A DNA stretch of 64,000 nt from Eutreptiella sp. 'Long Island Sound 2002' (taxonomy: Eukaryota; Euglenozoa; Euglenophyceae; Eutreptiales; Eutreptiaceae), in NCBI GenBank assembly GCA_964036045.1, contig OZ038380.1, positions 66,969,591 to 67,033,590 on the forward strand. The letters run 5' to 3'. The translations under genes were made by a program, and so were the position numbers. Below the pieces are notes generated by a model, which searched no databases, was not told where the DNA came from, and saw only the letters and a list, made by a program, of their open reading frames with translations. Each line of letters opens with the position of its first letter. The first letter of the stretch is position 1. Below are positions 20,053-29,328 of this stretch, piece by piece.

Positions 20053-22278
20053 TCCTCGTCCACCTTGATTCTTGTCTTGCCCTTGTCCTCGTCCTTTCGA
20101 CTTGCCCTTGCCGGGGTCTTTGCCTTTGCCTTTGCCTCCACCTTTGCCTGAGCCTTTGCCAGGATCTTCACCCTTAGGCTTCGTCGATAGGCGTTGCTTG
20201 TGGTAGCACTCATCCTCGTACTGCTTCCTCTTCCCACAGAAGGCACACGAGATGGTGCACCTGTAATGATCCGGCAGCTTCGCTTTGGCGCCGGTGTTCT
20301 TCTCCTGCTGCTTCCCCTGGACTATGAAGCAGTCTCGCTGCTCGCAGTCAGGGGCGTGCTGCAGGTGTCCCTGCTCGTCTCTGGCATCACACCAGAAGAG
20401 CTCCTTGACGTTTTCCATGATACGGGCGTGGGTGTGTTTGGGGGTAGTCCCCTGCCCAGGTCTGAATCCTTGGTACCCTTTGCCATGGCTTCCAGAGCCT
20501 CCACCTCAAGGACGGTAGTTGTTCAGGTGCTGGTCGCTTTCTTTCTCCAGCGCCAGCTCCAGGTGTAGCACTTATAGATCCTCGTAGCGGAGGGATCTAG
20601 CCTTGCGCTCTGCCGTCGAACGGCACTCGTCCCACTGCTCTCGAGGGAGCTTAGCCACCAACCAGAAAAGCAGGTCGTCGTTGCTGTAGGAACCGGGCGT
20701 CAATCGTCCAGCCCAGTGATCCAGGTCAGCCAACAGCTCAGAGACCCTGCCAGGTTTGGGGTTGTTGGCCAGCACGGGCAGGTTCTGGATCTGGGCCCTG
20801 ATGGAGAGGTCGGTTTCATAGGTCGGGTACTGCCTCTCCAAGGCAACCAACACATCGGCAAAGGTGGCGGAATTAGTCACGATCTGTCTGACCTGCTTCT
20901 CCAGGTACTTGGTCTTGCAGCACTGCAGGAGCAGATTGCACTTGACCCGTCCACTAGCGTGGGTTTGGCCGGTCAATCGGAGAGGGCCGCTGAAATTCTC
21001 AGCGAACTCGCTGAGGTCCTTGCCCGTGAACTCAGGCAGGTTCAACACGATCTTGGAGGTGGCAATAGCCTTGGCCTCCTGAGACCTGCGTCCCTCAGGG
21101 CGTCGGGTCTTCCTCTTCTTCTTCTTCTTCTTCCCATTTGGGTTCTCGGGGTCCTCCGGGTCGTCGTCCTCCGAGGGCGAAGCAGAAGTCATCGACGGCG
21201 GCTCATCATCGGAGGGGTATCCGCCTAGATCACTGGAGCCATAGGGCTCCACGTCACCCATTGCCCTCAAGGCTGTCAGCCAGAGCCGGTCCAGCTCGAC
21301 TCTCGTAGAATTCGTCACGTGGCTGTAGGGCGGCTCGGCCGTTCTGGGTATGAAAGGGCTTCTCGGTATCGCTGCAGGGTTCGGCATCGGTCGGCTCCTC
21401 AGGCTCCGCGGGGTGTTTGTCAGCCCTGCCACCAGGTGGTTGGCCTGTACTCGATGGGGTGACACTCCCACCGTGGTAGGTGACGCTTGGGGCGGTATCA
21501 TCAGGGGCTCCAGTTTCTCTCGAATCTCTTGAGTGAGGTCGCCAAAAATTTTAGAGGTGGCTCCTCGGAGCACCTTGTTGATGTCGGACCGCGTCAGGGA
21601 CCTGTTGAAGGATCTCCCCGATCCTCCACTCCTGCCTCCAAGAGACTCAGGTCCTCTCCTCAACCCACTCAAGGTTGCATACCCAGGAACATCCACATAG
21701 GTTCCCGTAGCGGGTAGAGGATGGTGATAGTCCAGCCCATACCATCGCGGCGCAGCACTGGAGGTCACCGGCTAACTGGCAGTAGTTGCCTCAGGAAACG
21801 CAGTGGTAGGTGGGCCCAAACCATAGGCAGGGTAGGTAGGCATACCAGTAAAGCCTGTGCCCTCTGCCATTCGCGGGTTGGTTATGGGTGTGGATGTTGC
21901 AGCGGCTGGGTCTGGAATTGGGAGTGTGGTGGTTATAGGAGAGGGTGATGCGTGGAGGCCAGAAGCTCTTGGTGTGCCTTCGAAGGTAGGATCATTTGTC
22001 AGGTCTTGCCCTTGGTGTTCTCCTTCGTCTGCTATGCTATCTCCAGCATCCTTCTCGCTCTCTCTCTTCCTCTTCACAAGATGAGTGACCACCTCCTCGA
22101 CTGAGAGGGCCCGGAAGGCCGACTGGAGTCCTTCCAACGAATCCTCCGCCACGTCCACTGGCCCATGTAAGGCCTCCGAAGGTACAGCGTTAGGTCCAGG
22201 TCCAGGTTCACCAGGTGCTGGCATTGCTGGTGCCTCAGGCGCTGTCTTCACGTCGGTGTCCTCCTTCTTTGTGTCCAT
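20050..22278 (-). pseudogene. Gypsy copy 1 gag
   Basis: The gag frame starts at ATG 22,278, 100 nt inside the LTR, and continues to the UGA at 20,050. It is interrupted by TAG (21,772-21,774), TAA (20,572-20,574) and TGA (20,506-20,508), none shared with copy 2. Recognisable parts are an acidic Pro-rich N-terminus, a capsid-like core (VLNLPEFTGKDLSEFAENF to WDECRSTAERKARS), a Cys/His cluster, and a zinc knuckle whose CX2CX4HX4C has Gln in place of His (CAFCGKRKQYEDEC). The C-terminus is a Lys/Gly-rich run. The protein would coat element RNA; this copy cannot make it intact. Confidence 0.8.
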
Positions 22279-22363
22279 CTTCGTTTGCCCTTCTGCTTAT
22301 ATATGACTGATCTCGGCACACTGGTTGTACGGCACGGGGTTGCTGCCGATACGCAGAGACAGT

Positions 22364-22379
22364 CTGCCTCTTGCTACCA
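22364..22379 (-). promoter_or_regulatory. Primer-binding site of gypsy copy 1
   Basis: Directly inside the LTR the minus strand reads TGGTAGCAAGAGGCAG. It resembles the tRNA-iMet-type site TGGTATCAGAGC used by many plant LTR elements. Copy 2 has GGTAGCAGAGACAGTC at the same place. Confidence 0.55.
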
Positions 22380-23164
22380 GAAGGTTTTATAGTGATTTCA
22401 ACACTGTGTTTGTGCCTCTCCTGCTGCTTGCTGCTGGTGTAGGGTTTCCTGCTGCTTGTTTTTGAAGAGGAAAATGTTTTAGTTGCTGAAATACAATCAA
22501 TCCAGGATAGCCCAAGCCAGAGATAAGCACGTAGAAGAGAATCAGGATCAGAGCATGAAGGGCTGCAGTGTAAACAGTGAAAGCTGTTAGAATATTCACA
22601 GAAACTGCAACTCAGGTCAAATCGGATTGCATATTCACACAGATAGCTGAAATGTTTTGGAAAAAGAGTTCGAAAACTGCCCCATGGTCACTCAATCTCC
22701 ATAGTGCCATCTCAGGAGATGTGCACTCTTTGTTTTGGGTCCCATATGTGCTGAGGTGGCAGGGCATGTGGCGATGAGGTCACTGCCATGTCACATGGGA
22801 TCTTCCTACTTAGCTAGGCTGACCAGGAATTGAACCCAGGACCTCTCAAAAAGAGGTGCCCAGCCCCCTAGGGTGTATACCACTAGGACAGCTAAGAATT
22901 CATGAGGAAACATAGATAAATTCATAGGCTCTGCCCTGGATATGTCAGTTCTCAGTCGACTCAGGAAAAGATGAATTGACTCACATTGATAGGGGATTAA
23001 GGGGTCCACTCCATATCCTGATTTAGTGTTTGGTTCCATAGGTCAAAATGTGTTATCACCATTTTTGGTTGGGCCAATACTAAGAGAGAAATGCCTGTGT
23101 GCTCAGTGCATCTCAATACAACTAGAATATGCCTCAAAGCATTGGAAAAGCACTTTCCCTTACT
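22379..23164 (-). repeat. 5' LTR of gypsy copy 1
   Basis: No second copy is in the window, so the LTR is inferred from position. It lies between the primer-binding site and the start of GC-rich element C. Its ends (plus strand AGAAGG.. to ..CCCTTACT) match the ends of the copy 2 LTRs (AGAAAG.. to ..TTCTTACT). It is about 786 bp and AT-rich, and it contains a tRNA-like segment at 22,812-22,895. No coding capacity is seen. Confidence 0.6.
22812..22895 (-). repeat. tRNA-derived (SINE-like) segment
   Basis: The minus strand has a box-A-like CTAGTGGTATACACC and, about 35 nt on, a box B GTCCTGGGTTCAATTCC, with partly complementary ends. It is too degenerate for a functional tRNA call. A second segment with the same box B lies at 27,868-27,945. 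Confidence 0.5.
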
Positions 23165-23877
23165 GAGGCTGATGGCGGCCTATCTCACATGGAGGGGCAT
23201 ACCCCTCCCCCGCAGCCTCAAATCATCGGCACGGCGCGCCCAACAGCCGCAGGTCCCACCGCCGCGGTCGGGCACGTACGGCAATGCGGCAGTGGCCAGA
23301 ATAATGGCCGGAGCTGCCAGGCACCACAGCTTCCCCTCCTCCTCCCGGAGAACCGCGACCATCACCACCCTCCCGCCCTGATCACGCGCCACAGCAGCAA
23401 CCAGGGCCACCAATGTACAGGCTCTGGCACCATCGGGCGTCGGCGCGCCACAAGGCCCAACGGCCTCCACGACCTCCGGCCCATTCACCTCCACCCCCCA
23501 CGCATCCGTCACCTCACCACAGCGACAGCACGCCGCCGACGCCACGCGGACGACGGTTGTTCCGGGACCATCGAGGGCCGGCACACAACAAAGCCCCCGA
23601 CAAGAGCGTGCGTCCAAACAGGCGGCACAACGACACCAGCCACAACACCACGCGGCCGCAGGGATCCAGGGGCACCCCGCGCCACCTGCCGGGAGCGGAG
23701 CCGTGCCCAGCCCCACGAATACGGCGGCAGTAGGCACCCGACCCGAGCTACCCCCTGGCACCGCACACCCGCCCATGGGCCCAGCCCCGGGCCCCCACAG
23801 GAAGCCCGGCTCCACAACCCCAAACACCGTCCGGCGCGTCCACACGCAGTTGCCAGCCGGCAGCCAGCCAGGCAGCG

Positions 23878-25542
23878 GTGACACAGGCCCACCTGAAGCC
23901 CTGCCCACCCCATGGCACACCTGACCGGCCGACAAAGGGCCCAGCATACGCGCCACCCGAAGGCCTTCCCACGCAGACACGTACCGCTACCCCGACCGAC
24001 ACCACCAACACCCGGCTTTCCGGCACCGTGCAACCCCACGCCCAAAACCCCACCGAGAGCCCCAATCCCAAGGCTCCGGCGAGGCCCAGCGCAACGGCCC
24101 CAGGAGACGATCTGCGGGGCCCGGCACAAGCCGAACCGGCGTCCCAGCGGCACCATGCCCCACCAGCCGGGCCGGCAGTACGGCCCACAGAACCGTCATC
24201 TGTCAGTCGCCCGGCCCCCAACCCGGGCCCGGGCCCAGACCCGGACCCGGTACACACCACCGTCCCGGCTGACACCCCGCGGTCCACAGGCCCGGGAAGC
24301 CAGCCCGGGCCGTCGCCCGTGTCGGAAGGCCACGCCCGAGAGGCGACGGGACCGACGGGCGACGCAGCCACGCTGCTCCCAGCGCCAGCCCAGCCACAAC
24401 GCGAGGAGCCCACGGTGGACGCCACGGAGGAAATGGGGGGACCCCCACAGCGGACAGACACGCCACCACCAGCGGCGGGCCCACCCCAACCGGGGAAACC
24501 CAGCGGGGGGGTGGACCAGCCAGCAATAAAGCATGCCGACCCACGGGGCACGGCGGCAGGTGGAAGCGGCGAGGCATCGACCGCTGGCCAACCTTTTGCA
24601 GAACCTGAGGAACCAATGCCGGACGCCTGGCATGAGGCCGGGCTCCACCCACCATCCCCCCAGGGGACACAACCCCCAGGTCGCGCGGACGCCGCCCCGT
24701 TGGCAACCTCGGCGCATCACGCTGACGCCAACACGCCAGGGGAGGCGCCGCCACGGGGCCCACCTGAAACCTGCGCGAAGTCAGACGCCCGGGAAACCAC
24801 GCCGGACACGCCCCAGCACGCGGCTGACAGGGAAATGTCGCCCAGCGGACTCAACCGCGATGAAGACCCTTTCGATGCCTTCATGGAGTCCTGCATGAGT
24901 GACCCCCACGCGGTCTCAACGCCGGCAGCCCCGCGCGTCCGCCCGGAGCCACGACGCGACTATGCAGAGGGCACACCCCTCACGGTGTCTCGCCAGGCAC
25001 ACCTCCAGCGCGATTACACCGCCCTCGGGCAAACTGAGCATGCTACCGCCACGGATGACGGGCCCGCGACCACAAGCGGGGCAGCTGACCAGGCACCAGA
25101 CAAGCGCGGCGCCCCAGGAAACGGGACTCGCGTGGAGGCGGGCACCAACACCGCTAAGGAGCCTTCCGACCAACCACCGGGGACCGCTCTGCCCTGGGGG
25201 CGGGGGCATCTGGACTACGCACGCTTGGAAGGCGACGCCCACCACCGGGGCAACCACGCGGAACAGGCGGCGGCCCAAGACCTGGGCATGTGGATCGACA
25301 GGCTTACCACAGGGGAGCAGCTTGCCCTGGCAGTCAGCATCCGATGGCTGCTTACTGCGCGGTCCCGCTACCTCGGGGAGGGAACCCGCATCATGGCAGA
25401 CATCACCTTCGGCCATCGGATGGGGCACACGCCCCCCGCCACCATGGACCACCCCGGCCAATGGCACTATGTGGCCACCCGGCTCATGGCGCATATGGGG
25501 GCCTACAGCCCGGACGAAATGAACGGACTACACTGGCAATGA
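23878..25542 (+). CDS. Element C ORF: proline-rich protein with a compact C-terminal domain
   Basis: The frame is open for 554 codons, mostly Pro/Ala/Gly-rich and probably disordered; the true start is uncertain. The last ~110 residues change character to ordered-looking sequence (LDYARLEGDAHHRGNHAEQA.., LGMWIDRLTTGEQLALAVS, IRWLLTARSRYLGEG, MNGLHWQ) and look like a genuine helical domain. A TGA follows directly after LHWQ, and the same frame then stays open to 26,067 with plausible continuation (ALRIRAAMQRRNIWDIPG). The TGA may therefore replace a sense codon. I do not recognise the domain. It could be the nucleic-acid-binding protein of the element. Confidence 0.45.
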   Translation: MTQAHLKPCPPHGTPDRPTKGPAYAPPEGLPTQTRTATPTDTTNTRLSGTVQPHAQNPTESPNPKAPARPSATAPGDDLRGPAQAEPASQRHHAPPAGPAVRPTEPSSVSRPAPNPGPGPDPDPVHTTVPADTPRSTGPGSQPGPSPVSEGHAREATGPTGDAATLLPAPAQPQREEPTVDATEEMGGPPQRTDTPPPAAGPPQPGKPSGGVDQPAIKHADPRGTAAGGSGEASTAGQPFAEPEEPMPDAWHEAGLHPPSPQGTQPPGRADAAPLATSAHHADANTPGEAPPRGPPETCAKSDARETTPDTPQHAADREMSPSGLNRDEDPFDAFMESCMSDPHAVSTPAAPRVRPEPRRDYAEGTPLTVSRQAHLQRDYTALGQTEHATATDDGPATTSGAADQAPDKRGAPGNGTRVEAGTNTAKEPSDQPPGTALPWGRGHLDYARLEGDAHHRGNHAEQAAAQDLGMWIDRLTTGEQLALAVSIRWLLTARSRYLGEGTRIMADITFGHRMGHTPPATMDHPGQWHYVATRLMAHMGAYSPDEMNGLHWQ

Positions 25543-26228
25543 CACCAGTGCGCAGCCCTGCGCATCCGTGCGGCCATGCAAAGACGCAACATCTGGGACA
25601 TCCCTGGATCCCCGGGCTACCAGGGGCACGCCTCAGGCCACCGGCGGCCGCGGTCCCAAGACGTCCCGGAGCCCTCCAGGCAGGCGGCGCGCCGTAACTC
25701 CCAAGAACGCCAATGGGGGCCACCACCCGGAAAGGGTTCCCCCTCTGGCATGTACAGAAGCCCCCTCCGACCGTTCGCCCCGCGGAGGGGCCAAGGCAGT
25801 CCTCACACCACATGGATGCAAGGTGGCACGCCAGAGCAGCACCAGGAGACAAGGAATCCTAGCCGCTCCAGGCGGCGCAGCCGCAAGCCACCTCCCGCGT
25901 CACGGCGAGTCGTCTTCCACGAGGATACAGACAGAGGCCATGGAGGTCCAAACGACCTCCACGCCCAACGGACATCATCCACCACCGATCCCCGACGCCG
26001 GTCCAAGAGGCCCCGCGCCGAACGGGCGCACATCCCCACCATTCCGATGCCAGCCGAGCGGGAGTGACAGGCAGCGCGTCACACGCGCCCCCACCGGGCA
26101 GCAGACGGAGCGTCCCCCTCATCCACCACCTCCCTCCCAGGGTCGGCGGCCGGCCCGCTGCAGGGGGGACAGCACGCCATTGACACACGGCAAAGGGAAC
26201 CCGCGGCCGACCAAGGGCCTGCACAAGG

Positions 26229-26924
26229 GTGGGGGGACAACCCCCCAACACCCCCCCCCCGCGAGCAGGGCGCGATGAAACCAGTCCCGGACACGGGCGG
26301 CGGCCACTGGACCAACCAGGCCCGTGCACCACGGGGTTCCCCACCCCAGCTGCAACACGGCCAAACCACCAGGGCGTGGAGGACGCACCGCAACAACGGG
26401 AGCAGGACACGAGCGGCCCAGGAGCGGACGCAGAAATGACAGACACCTCCGGCCGTCGGGAGTCCGGTGACCCACTGCCTGCCGCCGTGGCCTGCTCGAT
26501 GCCCCACCAACGGGAGCCCTCCACGCGGTACGTGCCTGGGGGAGACCCTGGCAGCAGCCCAGGGCACCCCTCCCCGACTGGCGCCACACCGGACCAGGAC
26601 CAGGAGACCATGCCCCCCCCACCTCCCCGACCACAGCAACGGAGGAACACGGGTCCCTTTGACGACGCGGAACTGCGGGCGCTCTACGGCATCCACGCCA
26701 CCGCACCCTCGGGCGAGCTAGTGGCAGCCCTCCGGGAATACCTCAAGGACGTCAACCCGAGCAGGATCTTCGCCGTGGTCCCCCTGCTGCACGCCGCAAC
26801 AACCGAAATCTTTGTGCGGCAGCTCCAGGCGCTCGTGGCCCCCGGGACACAGATTACGGACGACCTTGTTGACGCGTGGATCTGGTGGTTCAACACCCAC
26901 CAGCCGGACCAGGGAGGCATATAG
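26229..26924 (+). pseudogene. Element C C48-like protease, N-terminal part
   Basis: After a low-complexity start, the region from ~26,650 reads as an ordered domain (TGPFDDAELRALYGI.., then ITDDLVDAWIWWFNTHQP). This corresponds to the LHETIVDLVLWRARK segment of element A ORF3 and to the 'lndevIn' helix of Ulp1 proteases. The frame hits a stop only because the gypsy LTR begins at 26,923. Across the insertion, counting the duplicated CATAT once, the frame continues with IWVPHLGWAHTL, which aligns with IWIPPIEWGQAL of element A. Confidence 0.6.
26918..26922. repeat. Target-site duplication CATAT, left copy
   Basis: CATAT directly flanks the left LTR of gypsy copy 2 and is repeated at 37,913-37,917 beside the right LTR. 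Five base pairs is the usual Ty3/gypsy duplication length. Confidence 0.8.
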
Positions 26925-27632
26925 AAAGATGTCCTTGAATCATGCCCTAGGTCTTTTGATGTATTCCTGCAGGTTTTGTAGTTGAAAACCCCAAACCAAA
27001 GCAGCAAGTAGAGCAAGGACTGAATATGGATCGAATCAATGATTGGTTTTGGAATCCAGTGTAACACAGAAGGGCTGCAGATAGACAAAGCAGGTATATG
27101 CACATAGATTCAATCACAAATGGATAATACAAAAGTTTTTATATGAAAATTGGTCAGACTCTAGCCTCAGAGGTTGCAATAGGCACTTCATGTGCACTCT
27201 TTTGGGTGAAATGGTGCTGGTTAGGACTGAGGGGCATAGATGTCAGGACCACACAGAAAATGACTTGGCCAAGCAACTGAATTCAGAAACAGTTACAAAG
27301 TAGGACCACAATAAGTGGTAGAATCAATTGAGTATAGGGGTCCTGGGGTGGGAGACCACTTAGGCTTAACCTCCAAGGCCCACAAGCATGAAATGCCTGA
27401 TTTATTTTGGTATGTCCTCCATGAAGGAAGGTACCTCCGCTCAGTTGAGTGGTAGGGGTGAACTTCATGGGGGGGCTAGGGTCACAACCCTAGTTAATTT
27501 GAGAAAGTGTACTTTAGGCAACAATAGAGATAAAAACACTTAAGTTTGTCTCAGCATCAACAAAGGGTTTTAAGGGGGGCTTAGCCTGGATCAAGCCCTC
27601 CAAGAAAGACATGGCAGTGACTTTTTCTTACT
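26923..27632 (-). repeat. 3' LTR of gypsy copy 2
   Basis: It is a direct repeat of 37,203-37,912. Read on the minus strand it begins AGTAAGAAAAAG and ends CATCTTTCT, so it lacks the usual TG...CA termini. A TATA-like CATATAAAAAC lies at 27,135-27,145 (minus). A purine-rich AGGGGGG abuts it on the internal side. Confidence 0.9.
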
Positions 27633-27640
27633 CCCCCCTG
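27633..27640 (-). promoter_or_regulatory. Polypurine tract of gypsy copy 2
   Basis: Immediately upstream of the 3' LTR the minus strand reads CCAGGGGG, the expected place and composition for the plus-strand primer. It is short for a polypurine tract. Confidence 0.45.
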
Positions 27641-27867
27641 GAGTACTAGTTAGCTAAGCTAGTAGGACCAAGGAAAAAGGCTCAAATATTCCCAAAGTTA
27701 CCTCAACAAAAATGCATTAAACTTACCAAAAACATTCTCATCACTTCATAGAAGCCTATCACACTGTAGGGACCCTTGAAAAACAGTGTAATGTACCGTG
27801 AATGATGTCCCTTCGAAGGAACATTCCTCAAAAGTCGCCGGCGTGCGGCGAAAACTTTTGGAAAAAG

Positions 27868-27945
27868 TGTGGGGGCAGTGGGAATTGAACCCAGGACTCC
27901 CTGTCCAGAGCACATGTGTCTGTCCACCAGGGTACAGTCGAACGC
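27868..27945 (-). repeat. tRNA-derived (SINE-like) segment in the 3' region of gypsy copy 2
   Basis: The minus strand carries CCTGGTGGACAGACA (box-A-like) and GTCCTGGGTTCAATTCCC (box B) with the spacing of a tRNA-derived head. The same box B occurs in the LTR of copy 1 (22,812-22,895), although the flanking sequence differs. Confidence 0.5.
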
Positions 27946-28793
27946 TCTAATGCGGACGGCTATCGCCGTATAAACAGCGTTTTAGTAAACGTCCTGACCA
28001 AGTGCCAGGGCGGAGCAATACTCCCAATGGAGGACACAAACCCCCAGGAGCTGGAAAAAATAGAAAATGGAACCAGCAGGGAGTGATTCCTGCGGTTTTG
28101 CGGAAGGGGTTGCGATTTAGCAAGTGAAATCGTTGAAAATCGACGAAACCACGCGGGAAATCGTCATTTTTACACATAACTTAAAGTCGCAGACAAGCGC
28201 AAAGGAAGCGGACGCCAAGAAAAGGGTTGCGCAAGCGAAAACGGCTTTTGGAAAAGAAGGTATGAGCCGTAGTTTTTAAAGTTTTAAAGAAAATTTTTGC
28301 ACAGTTGCATCAAAATTTTTATAAACTTCAGAGTAAAGTATTCAAAATCAGCCCACACCACAGAGCAGTTCAACAACCCGTCTCTCAGGTATGTCTGTGT
28401 CACTTCACACTCACGCATTGCGTTCGTGTTGGTTGTTCCGTCAAAACGTTAGAGTTGTCAACGCTGTGCTCGTTGGGGTGTCGGGTGTTCATCTCTCGTG
28501 CTCTGCACAGGTGAAAGCAGGAATGAAAGGTATGTGATGCGAATGGAGCGCGCAGCGCGCACGTAGGGTTAGTATATGCGCTGTGCTCGCGATGCATGTG
28601 CCTAATCCAGGCATCCACACGCTGTGTCGCTTCACCTGTATCCCTAATTCACCCTTGTTTCCTTCTTCACAGGTAAGCGTTTGTTCGTGTGCGGCCGTGG
28701 CGTTCAAGTTGAGTTGCTTAAAATGCTTAGGTTTGTTTTGTGTTCGTTTCAATGCGGCATTCAAACGATGCATGGTGAGTAAGGTAGGTTAGC

Positions 28794-28815
28794 CCAGGAG
28801 GAGCTCACCTCCTGG
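28794..28815. other. Hairpin 1 in gypsy 3' region
   Basis: CCAGGAGG and CCTCCTGG form a perfect 8-bp stem around AGCTCA. Copy 3 keeps a 7-bp version at 41,962-41,981. The sequence is conserved, so the conservation alone does not prove a structure. Confidence 0.5.
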
Positions 28816-28917
28816 TTGAGTCTGTGGTTCAGCCTCCTTTCCCTGCGTGCACATGATGCATTAAAGGGTAGGCCAGGCGAATTGCGCACGGTAAACCTTG
28901 TTTAGGTTACCCAGAGG

Positions 28918-28951
28918 CTCCTCGGTACGTTCTTTAATAGAACCCGAGGAG
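28918..28951. ncRNA. Hairpin 2 in gypsy 3' region, with compensatory changes in copy 3
   Basis: CTCCTCGG pairs with CCGAGGAG, and inside it GTTCT pairs with AGAAC, leaving a TAC bulge and a short loop. In copy 3 (42,137-42,170) the outer stem is CTCCGCCC with GGGCGGAG: three base pairs have changed on both sides and pairing is kept. Flanking sequence (CTTGTTTAGG upstream, GCTTGCTTGCTTG downstream) is conserved. This supports an RNA or single-stranded DNA structure in the element. Confidence 0.6.
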
Positions 28952-29294
28952 TTTCTTAAAGCTTGCTTGCTTGACAGGGGTAGCTGCATCTGCAGCGTGT
29001 TTGCGAACAGTGTATTATAGGTCACACTGAGAAGGGTATAATACCTGGAGTGTGGCTTGGTTCCTCAGTCGCAAACGCCCCTTCATCTGCCTCTTTTGTA
29101 CAGGTGGGAGAGGTTAAGGGTGATCGGTGCACGCAGCAGCTGCCTTCGGCGGCTACCATTTTTCTGCCCCAGCAAAACAGGGGCGCTGATCACAAATCAA
29201 ATCACTCTGCCTCAGCCAGTACTGGCGAGGACAGTTCGACCTCAACGACATCTGCGCTGTGCACGCAACGAGAGCACCCCTTCCCTCCAAGCCC

Positions 29295-29328
29295 TAGCAG
29301 GGGAAACGCGTTGTGGCGTCCCCTGTTA
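29295..29328. other. Hairpin 3 in gypsy 3' region
   Basis: TAGCAGGGGA pairs with TCCCCTGTTA (one G-T pair), with an inner CGC/GCG. Copy 3 has a 7-bp counterpart, ACAGGGA with TCCCTGT, at 42,495-42,522. Confidence 0.5.

Larger units (their letters stand above)
17312..23164 (-). mobile_element. Gypsy copy 1: 5' part of a decayed Ty3/gypsy element
   Basis: The minus strand runs 5' LTR (23,164-22,379), primer-binding site, gag, gag/pol junction, protease, Dam-like domain and RT, then stops abruptly inside RT at about 17,312 where element A begins. RNase H, integrase and the 3' LTR are absent from the window. The gag and pol frames carry several nonsense codons (20,506; 20,572; 21,772; 17,428; 18,580; 18,787) in addition to the two junction stops, so the copy is old. 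It is clearly related to copies 2 and 3 but diverged in sequence. Confidence 0.85.
23165..26922 (+). mobile_element. Element C, left part: GC-rich element with C48-like domain, interrupted by gypsy copy 2
   Basis: The segment is GC-rich, proline-rich in translation, and begins exactly where the gypsy copy 1 LTR ends. It contains a long frame (to 25,542, then on past a TGA to 26,067) and a second frame (26,229-26,922) that starts a C48-like protease domain. The domain is cut at 26,922 by the gypsy insertion and resumes at 37,918. No RT or endonuclease is present, so the class (LINE fragment or DNA element carrying a C48 gene) is undecided. The first ~700 bp (23,165-23,877) hold no frame I trust. 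Confidence 0.6.

Noticed and set aside
20572-21774. Stops within gag of copy 1 as recoding sites
   Set aside because: TAG 21,772, TAA 20,572 and TGA 20,506 have no counterpart in copy 2, so they are decay.
22812-22895. A functional tRNA gene
   Set aside because: The arms pair imperfectly and no clean anticodon stem is formed; SINE-type derivation fits better.
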